This document shows, one piece after another, positions 1 to 5,761 of a stretch of DNA of 5,761 bases. The notes below the pieces were generated by a model. The model saw nothing but the letters and a program-made list of their open reading frames with translations, was not told the origin of the DNA and searched no databases. Source of the stretch: Sphingomonadaceae bacterium. Lineage in GTDB: Bacteria; Pseudomonadota; Alphaproteobacteria; Sphingomonadales; Sphingomonadaceae. Where the stretch lies: positions 1 to 5,761 of the forward strand of contig JAFAZM010000191.1 of assembly GCA_019239785.1 (NCBI GenBank), given 5' to 3'. The position numbers and the translations under genes are program-made. Positions within the stretch are counted from its first letter, which is position 1; each line of letters starts with the position of its first letter.

Positions 1-1
1 C

Positions 2-1504
2 AGCCTCGGCTGCCGCGTCCACCGGATGCTCGGGCTCGAAGGCAGCGACTGGTTCTTCGTCGGCGCGGCGATCTCCGATACAGTGATCGAGCCGCGCAGC
101 TTCCCGATCCCGGGCGGAGTGCAGACGACGACCGGCTCCGGCGCCGACGACGTCTTCGGCCGCGACCGCTCGATCGTCACCGCGCAGACCTTCATTTTCA
201 GCGCGTCGCTGATCAAGGGCTCGACGGCCTTTCTGCCGCCGGACATCGAATATCGGATCACGCTCGCCGCGCAGGCCAATTTCGTCCACGTGCCGGAGCG
301 GCGCGTGCTCAGCGTGCGCCCGAGCCGGCCGCCCAACCGCTGGGACTATGCGCTGGGCGTGCAGGAATTGTTCGTCGACAAGGACCTGCACCACAGCTCC
401 GGCCGCTTCGATTTCTATTCGCTGCGGGTCGGCATCCAGGAATTCCAGTTCGATTTCCGCGGCTTCCTGTTCCAGGACAACCAGCTCGGCATCCGCCTGT
501 TCGGCAATCGCGACAACAATCGCTGGCAGTTCAATCTCGCCGCGATCTGGCGGCTGGAGAAGGACACCAATTCCGGCCTCAACAACATCCTCCAGGCGCC
601 GCGGCGCGACTGGGTTCTGCACGCCAACCTCTTCCGCCAGGATTTCCCGGTCCCGGGCTTCACCAGCGAGGCGAGCCTCACCTGGAACATCAATCGGGAG
701 CGCGGCCGTATCGAGGTGGACGATAACGGCTTTCCGGTCCGCCCGGCTTTGATCGGCAACCTCCGCACCCGCGATTATGACGCCTTCTACATCGGCTATA
801 ACGGCGACGGCCATTTCGGCCGGCTCAATCTCACCGTCTCCGCCTACGGCCTGTTCGGCTCCGACCGGCAGAACATCTTCACCGGCCGGAACGCCCGGAT
901 CAGCGCCTTCTTCGCCGCGGCCGAGCCGAGCTTCGACTTCGACTGGATCCGGATCCGCGGCGCCGCCTTGTTCGCGACCGGCGACGGCAACCCTTACGAC
1001 AATAAGCAGCACGGCTTCGACGCGATCTTCGAGAATCCGATCTTCGCCGGCGCCGACACCTCCTACTGGATCCGCCAGGCGATCCCCTTCGCCGGCGGCG
1101 CCCGCGCGGTGACCTTGAGCAGCCGCAACGGCGTGCTGATCGACCTGCGCTCGTCCAAGGAGCAGGGCCAGTCCAACTTCGTCAATCCGGGCACGGTGCT
1201 GCTCGGCGTGGGCGCCGATTTCGACCTCACCCCGCGGCTGCGCGTCTCGACCAACGTCAACCATCTCTGGTTCCAGCGCACCGAGGTGATCCAGGCGCTA
1301 CGCATGCAGGGCACGGTGCGCAACGACGTCGGCTGGGATATCAGCGCGGCGGCGATCTACCGGCCGCTGGCGATCCAGAATCTCGTCTTCCGCCTGTCCG
1401 GGGCGGTGCTCGCGCCCGGCACCGGCTTCCGCGACCTGCTGATCGATGCGAACCGCGACCGCTTCTATTATTCCGTCCTGTTCAACGCCGTGGTGACCTA
1501 CTGA
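2..1504 (+). CDS. Outer-membrane beta-barrel (porin-like) protein, 5' end cut off by the window
   Basis: Likely an integral outer-membrane beta-barrel, possibly the pore partner of the cytochrome encoded next to it. The frame is open to the left edge. The first in-frame ATG (26) has no Shine-Dalgarno sequence and is not followed by a signal peptide, so I treat it as internal and the true start as upstream. About 500 codons are visible. The translation alternates polar and hydrophobic residues in strand-length stretches rich in Phe, Tyr, Trp, Asn, Arg and Gly, with loop-like Asp/Asn/Gly turns, for example around GNRDNNRWQFNLAAIW and ATGDGNPYDNKQHGFD. There is no long hydrophobic helix and no cysteine after position 26. 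The C-terminus FYYSVLFNAVVTY has Y, V, A, F, V, Y at alternating positions counted from the last residue, which is the classical BAM beta-signal. I do not recognise a named family, and the CXXC-bearing N-terminus typical of MtrB/PioB-type barrels cannot be checked here. A substrate porin or an alginate-export-like barrel remains possible. Confidence is good for a barrel, modest for a role in electron transfer. Confidence 0.78.
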   Translation, partial: SLGCRVHRMLGLEGSDWFFVGAAISDTVIEPRSFPIPGGVQTTTGSGADDVFGRDRSIVTAQTFIFSASLIKGSTAFLPPDIEYRITLAAQANFVHVPERRVLSVRPSRPPNRWDYALGVQELFVDKDLHHSSGRFDFYSLRVGIQEFQFDFRGFLFQDNQLGIRLFGNRDNNRWQFNLAAIWRLEKDTNSGLNNILQAPRRDWVLHANLFRQDFPVPGFTSEASLTWNINRERGRIEVDDNGFPVRPALIGNLRTRDYDAFYIGYNGDGHFGRLNLTVSAYGLFGSDRQNIFTGRNARISAFFAAAEPSFDFDWIRIRGAALFATGDGNPYDNKQHGFDAIFENPIFAGADTSYWIRQAIPFAGGARAVTLSSRNGVLIDLRSSKEQGQSNFVNPGTVLLGVGADFDLTPRLRVSTNVNHLWFQRTEVIQALRMQGTVRNDVGWDISAAAIYRPLAIQNLVFRLSGAVLAPGTGFRDLLIDANRDRFYYSVLFNAVVTY

Positions 1505-1520
1505 GATGATGAGGATGCGG
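1491..1520 (+). promoter_or_regulatory. Gene junction with likely translational coupling
   Basis: The barrel gene stops with TGA at 1502-1504 and the first cytochrome ATG is at 1506, followed by further in-frame ATGs at 1509 and 1515. Only weak purine-rich sequence (GGTGA near 1492-1496) lies upstream, and there is no room for a promoter or terminator. This fits ribosomes re-initiating after finishing the barrel gene, which would keep the two products in a linked ratio. It is inferred from spacing only. Confidence 0.55.
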
Positions 1521-1601
1521 CTCTCCATCCTGGCGCGCATGAGCCTGGTCGCAGCGGCGGCGATCCTGGTCGCGATGCTCGGCCTGCCGCAGCTGCGCGC
1601 C
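1506..1601 (+). other. N-terminal export signal or membrane anchor of the cytochrome
   Basis: Residues 1-32. Arginines at positions 3, 5 and 11 precede a hydrophobic core of Ala, Leu, Val and Ile (about 13-28), and L-R-A at 30-32 gives an acceptable signal peptidase I site before S33. There is no cysteine before C67, so this is not a lipoprotein signal, and no twin-arginine motif, so Sec export is expected. Sec export agrees with haem c attachment taking place in the periplasm. If it is not cleaved, the segment would tether the protein to the inner membrane; sequence alone does not decide this. Confidence 0.75.
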
Positions 1602-4600
1602 TCCGTCGTCGAGAAGGCGGTGCAGCGCGATTATTCCCTGGTCCGGGCCGCGCCGGCGCCGCGCACCCAGGAGCAGGCCGACGCCGACGCGAAGAGCGCC
1701 GGCTGCGTCTCCTGCCATACCGCGAGCGACGCGCATACGATGCACACTTCGCCGGCAGTGGTGCTCGGCTGCGTCGACTGCCACGGCGGCAATCCAGCGA
1801 TCCGCCGGCCCGAAGGCGCCGAGCAGGGCGGCTCGGCCTATATGGTCGCGCAGGCGCAGGCGCACGTGCTGCCGCGCTTCCCCGAGAGCTGGCATTATCC
1901 GTCGAGCGCCAATCCCGCGCGCACCTACGCCCTGCTCAACCGCGAGGCACCGGAGTTCGTCCGCTTCACCAACCCGGCCGATTATCGCGTCGTCCGCGAA
2001 TCCTGCGGCGCCTGCCACATCGAGATCATCGAGGCCGCCGAGCGCTCGCTGATGGCGACCGGCGCGATGCTCTGGGGCGGCGCCGCCTACAATAACGGCA
2101 TCCTGCCCTACAAGAATTACGTCGTCGGCGAGGCCTATACGCGCACCGGCGAAGGCGCCCACATCTCCTCGCCGCTGGGCTCGGCCGGCCTGACCGCGCG
2201 GGAGCGCGCGCGCGGCGTGCTCGGCGACCTCTATCCGATCCCGACCTGGCACGTCGTCCCGCCCGCCGATATCTTCCGCGTGTTCGAGCGCGGCGGCCGC
2301 AACATCAGCACCCAGTTCGCCGAAGTCGGCCTGCCCAACCCGACGGGCTCCATCCAGCGGCTCGAGGAGCCGGGCCGGCCGGACCTCAGGCAGTCGAGCC
2401 GCGGCCCGGCGACGGGCCTTCGCGTCGCCATCCCGGTGCTGAACATTCACAAGTCGCGCCTCAACGACCCCTATATGTGGTTCATGGGCACGAACGAGCA
2501 GCCGGGTGACTATCGCCATTCCGGCTGCTCGGGCTGCCACGTCGTCTATGCCAACGACCGCGAGCCGCGGCACAGCCTTACCTATGCGCGCTACGGCCGC
2601 GACGGCCAGACCGCGACGGTCGATCCGACCATTGCCGCGCTGCGCCAAGGCCAGCTCCGGCCGGGCGAGGTCACGCGCAGCGAGGCGGCCGAGACCCACG
2701 TCAACACGACGCTCGCGCCGACGCCGTCGGCGCCGGTCGATGCGAACCACGCGACGGTCGGCGAGAGCGGCCATCCGATCCGCCACGTCTTCACCCGCGC
2801 GATCCCGACGGCGCAGTGCATGACCTGCCACATGCACCAGCCGAACATCTTCCTGAATTCCTATCTCGGCTACACGATGTGGGATTACGAATCCGACGCC
2901 GACCTGATGTGGCCGGGGCCGGAGAACCGCCTCCCGGCGCGCAGCGCGGCCGAGGAGCAGGTGCTGCGCCACCAGCATTATCCGAACGCGGCGGAGGTCG
3001 TGGAAACGCTCGACCGCAACCCGGAAGGCGCGTCGCCGCGCGGCCTGTGGTCGGACGTCAACTTCCTGCGCGAGGTCTACGACCGCGTGAACCCGCTCGC
3101 CCGTCAGACCCAGTTCGCCGACTATCATGGCCATGGCTGGAACTTCCGCGCCATCTTCCGCCGCGACCGCGAGGGCAACCTGCTCGACGCCGACGGCCAC
3201 GTCATCCCGCCCGGCGATCCGGACACCTTCCGCCGCGAGGGCGAGGGCTTGTTCGTGCCGGTCGGCACCAATCCCGGCCGCGCCGTCCACATGATGGACA
3301 TCCACGCCCAGGTCGGGCTGCAGTGCGCCGACTGCCACTTCTCGCAGGACGCGCACGGCAACGGCTTCATCTACGGCGAGGTCGCCAACGCGATCGAGAT
3401 CGGCTGCCGCGACTGCCACGGCACGGTGCGCGATTATGCCAATCTGCACACCTCCGGCCCTGCCGCGCCGCCGCACGGCCGCGACCTTTCGGTGATCCGC
3501 AACGAGGACGGCCGCCGCCGCTTCGAATGGGTCGAGCGCGACGGCCGTCAGGTCCTGATCCAGCGCTCGATCGTCGACCCGCGGCTCGAGTGGGTGGTGC
3601 GCCAGGTCCGCGACAGCGTCGATCCGACGCTGCCGCCCTGCCATGCCGCCGGCGACCAGCCGGAGAGCGGCCCGCCCTGCTTCAACATCCGTTCGGCCCG
3701 CGCGAAACTGATGTCGCGCTCCGGCGCCGAGACAGGCCGCTACACGTTCGGCCAGAGCGTGCCGGACAGCGAGCTCGCCCATCCGGACAGCGGCATGGCC
3801 TGCTTCACCTGCCACCTCAGCTGGACGACGAGCTGCGGCGGCTGCCACCTGCCGATCGAGGCCAATTACCGCACCAACACCCACCATTATGAGGAAGAGG
3901 AAACGCGCAACTTCGCGACCTACAATCCGCAGGTCGCGCGCGACGAGATGTTCCAGCTCGGCCGGCATATGACCACCAAGGGCAACATCATCGCCCCGAT
4001 ACGCTCGACCTCGGCGCTGATATTGAGCTCGACCAACGTCAATCGAGAGCGGATCTACGTCCAGCAGCCGCCGATCTCGGCGGCCGGCTTCTCGAGCCAG
4101 GCCTTCGCGCCGCACTTCCCGCACACGGTGCGCCGCACCGAGACCAAGAATTGCAGCGACTGCCACCTCTCCGCGAACAACGACAACAATGCGATCATGG
4201 CCCAGCTGCTGCTGCTCGGCACCAATTACGTGAACTTCGTCGGCATGCACTCCTGGGTCGGCCTGGAGACCGGCTTCGAAGCGGTGCGCGTCACCGAATG
4301 GAGCGAGCCGCAGGCGGTGATCGGCTCCTATCTCCACCGTTACGCTTACCCCGATTTCTACCGGCAGCATGTCGAGGAGCATCATCGCGAGCTGATCAAC
4401 TGGACCCGCGGCACCAATTTCGACCGCCACGTCTCGGGCGAGACCAACCCGACCGAGCGGTTCCAGAACATCGTCCAGGGCACCAGCGACCGGGTCGGCT
4501 GCCTGCAGAACCGGGGCGAATATATGTTCGTCGCGGAAGGGCATGGCGGCTTCCGCGTGTTCGACGTCGCAAGCATCGCGAACAAGGGCTTCTCCGAGCA

Positions 4601-5714
4601 TATCGTCTCGGCGCCCGTCTCGCCGCTCGGCCAGAATACCCATGTCGCCTCGGCCAATGCGACCTGCATCGCCCTGCCGACCGACCAGCCGATCGCGCCG
4701 CAGCGCAACGAGCGCATGGCCGAGACGATGGTGCCGGGGCCCAACGGCACGCAGGTCTCGCTGCGCGAGGCGAACCAGGAGCAGGCCTTCCACGCCATCT
4801 ACCATTATGCGGTGGTCACGGACTCGGTCGAGGGCATGTACCTCGTCAATGTCGACACGCTCGCCGACGGCGATCCGCGCAACAATTTCCTGCGCCGCGC
4901 GGTGACCTGGAACGAGAACCATGTGCTCGACGGCGCCCGCCACGTCACCCTGGCCGGCAATTACGCCTATATCGCCGCGGCTGCCGGTCTCATCGTCGTC
5001 GACCTCGAGGATCCGCTCCACCCGCGCTACGTGACCACCCTGCCGCTCCGCGACGCCCGCGCCTCGGCGCTGCAGTTCCGCTATCTCTGGGTCACCGACG
5101 CCGAAGGGCTGAAGCTGTTCGACGTCACCCATCTCGACAATCCGGTGCCGGTGCCGGCGGCGACGGTGCCGCTGCAGGACGCGCGGCGGATCTACATCGC
5201 CCGCACCTATGCCTATGTCGCCGCGAAGGCGCAGGGCCTGGCGATCATCAACGTGACCAATCCGGAGCGGCCGGGCACGCCGATGTTCGTCACCCTCGAC
5301 GGCCGGATGAACGATGTCGAGGACGTGGTCGTCGCCTCGACCAACGCCTCGGCCTTCGCCTATGTCGCCGACGGCCGGAACGGCATGAAGGTGCTGCAGC
5401 TCACCAGCTTCGCCAATTCGAACACGGTCTACGGCTTCTCGCCGCAGCCGCAGCCCGAGCTGATCGCCTGGGCCCGAACCCCCTCTCCTGCCCTCGCCGT
5501 CGCCAAGGGCCTCGACCGCGACCGCGCCGTCGACGAGACCGGCGGCCAGATCGCGATCTTCGGCCGGTTGGGCTCCCGCCCGTTCAACCGGCAGGAGATG
5601 GAGCGGCTGTTCCTCAACAGCCGGGCCAATCCCTACCGGGTCAGCGATACGGGGACGATGGAGGATTGGGTGGGGCCCATGGGTCCGGCGCCGCAGGTGG
5701 CGTCGAACCACTAA
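1506..5714 (+). CDS. Large decahaem c-type cytochrome with C-terminal LVIVD beta-propeller repeats
   Basis: Exported electron-transfer protein of 1402 residues. There are ten CXXCH haem c attachment motifs, with first cysteines at residues 67, 89, 167, 341, 438, 607, 634, 766, 777 and 883. Many other histidines could be distal ligands, for example H77, H80, H444, H793 and H794. The N-terminus has arginines followed by a hydrophobic run (about 13-28), fitting a Sec signal with possible cleavage after A32, or an uncleaved anchor; there is no lipobox. A His-rich linker (H915, H944, H955, H959, H960) leads to six LVIVD-like repeats (about 1003-1305) and an unassigned tail. Only four cysteines lie outside haem motifs: C712, C725, C999 and C1054. 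The start at 1506 gives one base of spacing from the upstream stop; in-frame ATGs at 1509 and 1515 are alternatives and change little. No strong Shine-Dalgarno sequence is visible, so translational coupling to the barrel gene is likely. The probable role is electron transfer in the periplasm or at the outer membrane; donor and acceptor are unknown. A cytochrome-type oxidoreductase on a small soluble substrate cannot be excluded. Confidence 0.93.
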   Translation: MMRMRLSILARMSLVAAAAILVAMLGLPQLRASVVEKAVQRDYSLVRAAPAPRTQEQADADAKSAGCVSCHTASDAHTMHTSPAVVLGCVDCHGGNPAIRRPEGAEQGGSAYMVAQAQAHVLPRFPESWHYPSSANPARTYALLNREAPEFVRFTNPADYRVVRESCGACHIEIIEAAERSLMATGAMLWGGAAYNNGILPYKNYVVGEAYTRTGEGAHISSPLGSAGLTARERARGVLGDLYPIPTWHVVPPADIFRVFERGGRNISTQFAEVGLPNPTGSIQRLEEPGRPDLRQSSRGPATGLRVAIPVLNIHKSRLNDPYMWFMGTNEQPGDYRHSGCSGCHVVYANDREPRHSLTYARYGRDGQTATVDPTIAALRQGQLRPGEVTRSEAAETHVNTTLAPTPSAPVDANHATVGESGHPIRHVFTRAIPTAQCMTCHMHQPNIFLNSYLGYTMWDYESDADLMWPGPENRLPARSAAEEQVLRHQHYPNAAEVVETLDRNPEGASPRGLWSDVNFLREVYDRVNPLARQTQFADYHGHGWNFRAIFRRDREGNLLDADGHVIPPGDPDTFRREGEGLFVPVGTNPGRAVHMMDIHAQVGLQCADCHFSQDAHGNGFIYGEVANAIEIGCRDCHGTVRDYANLHTSGPAAPPHGRDLSVIRNEDGRRRFEWVERDGRQVLIQRSIVDPRLEWVVRQVRDSVDPTLPPCHAAGDQPESGPPCFNIRSARAKLMSRSGAETGRYTFGQSVPDSELAHPDSGMACFTCHLSWTTSCGGCHLPIEANYRTNTHHYEEEETRNFATYNPQVARDEMFQLGRHMTTKGNIIAPIRSTSALILSSTNVNRERIYVQQPPISAAGFSSQAFAPHFPHTVRRTETKNCSDCHLSANNDNNAIMAQLLLLGTNYVNFVGMHSWVGLETGFEAVRVTEWSEPQAVIGSYLHRYAYPDFYRQHVEEHHRELINWTRGTNFDRHVSGETNPTERFQNIVQGTSDRVGCLQNRGEYMFVAEGHGGFRVFDVASIANKGFSEHIVSAPVSPLGQNTHVASANATCIALPTDQPIAPQRNERMAETMVPGPNGTQVSLREANQEQAFHAIYHYAVVTDSVEGMYLVNVDTLADGDPRNNFLRRAVTWNENHVLDGARHVTLAGNYAYIAAAAGLIVVDLEDPLHPRYVTTLPLRDARASALQFRYLWVTDAEGLKLFDVTHLDNPVPVPAATVPLQDARRIYIARTYAYVAAKAQGLAIINVTNPERPGTPMFVTLDGRMNDVEDVVVASTNASAFAYVADGRNGMKVLQLTSFANSNTVYGFSPQPQPELIAWARTPSPALAVAKGLDRDRAVDETGGQIAIFGRLGSRPFNRQEMERLFLNSRANPYRVSDTGTMEDWVGPMGPAPQVASNH
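1683..4172 (+). other. Decahaem region of the cytochrome (ten CXXCH sites)
   Basis: The CXXCH codons start at 1704, 1770, 2004, 2526, 2817, 3324, 3405, 3801, 3834 and 4152 and read CVSCH, CVDCH, CGACH, CSGCH, CMTCH, CADCH, CRDCH, CFTCH, CGGCH and CSDCH. Close pairs occur at 67/89, 607/634 and 766/777; the rest are single. Long haem-free spans lie at residues 172-340, 346-437, 443-606, 639-765 and 782-882. All ten motifs are canonical; I found no CXXCK, CX3CH or CX4CH variant. Ten haems over about 820 residues is sparse compared with compact wire-like decahaems such as MtrA (about 300 residues), so large non-haem domains must be folded between the sites. Confidence 0.95.
4512..5420 (+). repeat. 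Six LVIVD-like beta-propeller repeats within the cytochrome
   Basis: Protein-level repeats, each a strand of type Y-x-[YF]-V-A followed by G-[LMF]-x-[VIL]-[VFI]-[DN]-[VL]. The cores are GFRVFDV (G1015), GMYLVNV (G1110), GLIVVDL (G1161), GLKLFDV (G1201), GLAIINV (G1244) and GMKVLQL (G1293). Spacing between core glycines is 95, 51, 40, 43 and 49 residues, and the near-42 period of the later repeats is typical of LVIVD repeats, which are predicted to form propeller blades. Repeats 1 and 2 are separated by an insertion of about 50 residues carrying C1054. The last repeat is degenerate, with Q-L in place of D-V. Six or seven blades are plausible. Binding function is unknown; such propellers commonly serve as interaction or surface modules. 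Confidence 0.82.
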
Positions 5715-5738
5715 CCGGCACAACCGACGAACCACTTC

Positions 5739-5761
5739 CGTCATTCCCGCGAAGGCCGGAA
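5739..5761. repeat. Start of an intergenic REP-like palindrome, cut off by the window
   Basis: CGTCATTCCCGCGAAGGCCGGAA begins 24 bases after the cytochrome stop. TTCCCGC (5744-5750) and GCCGGAA (5755-5761) form inverted arms with one mismatched pair around a GAAG loop. The CGTCATTCCCGCGAA wording resembles short palindromic repeats seen in many copies between genes of sphingomonads and other Alphaproteobacteria. In transcript form it could also act as a 3' stabilising hairpin or weak terminator; no U-tract is visible before the window ends. Confidence 0.5.

Noticed and set aside
26..28. ATG at 26 as the true start of the barrel gene
   Set aside because: No Shine-Dalgarno sequence precedes it, no signal peptide follows it, and the frame stays open to the window edge, so an upstream start is more likely.
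415..768. 117-codon minus-strand frame within the barrel gene
   Set aside because: Out-of-register shadow, Arg/Ser/Leu-rich, with no signal or domain. The sense frame has continuous beta-barrel character through this stretch.
2816..3892. 358-codon open frame on the plus strand inside the cytochrome gene
   Set aside because: It is a +1/+2 shadow with an Arg/Pro/Ala-rich low-complexity translation, typical of out-of-frame reading in G+C-rich genes. It has no ribosome binding site and no recognisable motif.
1704..4166. Haem motifs as a nucleotide-level tandem repeat
   Set aside because: The CXXCH sites recur through function, not DNA duplication: their spacing is irregular and the flanking bases differ.
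5478..5502. Pyrimidine-rich stretch near the 3' end of the cytochrome gene as a regulatory site
   Set aside because: It lies inside the coding frame, reads as ordinary residues (R-T-P-S-P-A-L), and has no partner hairpin or known motif.
1482..5744. 1420-codon open frame on the minus strand
   Set aside because: It mirrors the cytochrome in codon register, and its translation is a monotonous mix of Arg, Ala, Val, Asp, Gly and His with no domain. The opposite strand encodes ten CXXCH motifs, a signal sequence and LVIVD repeats, so the antisense frame is a by-product of codon bias.

Overview
The window holds two genes on the + strand and almost nothing else. The first is the 3' part of a gene for an outer-membrane beta-barrel protein (from the left edge to 1504). 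The second is a complete gene for a very large multiheme c-type cytochrome of 1402 residues (1506-5714), whose C-terminus is built of LVIVD-type beta-propeller repeats. One base separates the two genes, so they are almost certainly co-transcribed and probably translationally coupled. The last 47 bases carry the start of an imperfect palindrome of a kind common between genes in alphaproteobacteria.

The organism looks like a G+C-rich, Gram-negative proteobacterium. The evidence is strong G/C preference at third codon positions, an outer-membrane barrel, exported c-type cytochromes, and the 3' motif GTCATTCCCGCGAAGGC, which resembles repeats scattered through sphingomonads and related Alphaproteobacteria. 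The taxon is an inference from style, not from a marker gene.

The cytochrome has ten canonical CXXCH haem sites spread unevenly over residues 67-887. A cysteine-free, histidine-rich linker follows (about 888-998), then six recognisable LVIVD-like repeats (about 1003-1305) and a roughly 95-residue tail. It has an N-terminal Sec-type signal or anchor and no lipoprotein cysteine. The barrel protein ends with a textbook BAM recognition strand and has no cysteine in its last 492 residues.

A barrel encoded directly next to a decahaem cytochrome suggests a porin-cytochrome electron conduit across the outer membrane, as in the MtrCAB type of system. I recognise no sequence relation to MtrA, MtrB, MtrC or OmcA. 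The propeller could serve as a surface, partner-binding or substrate-binding module. This assignment rests on architecture and gene order; any other partners lie outside the window.
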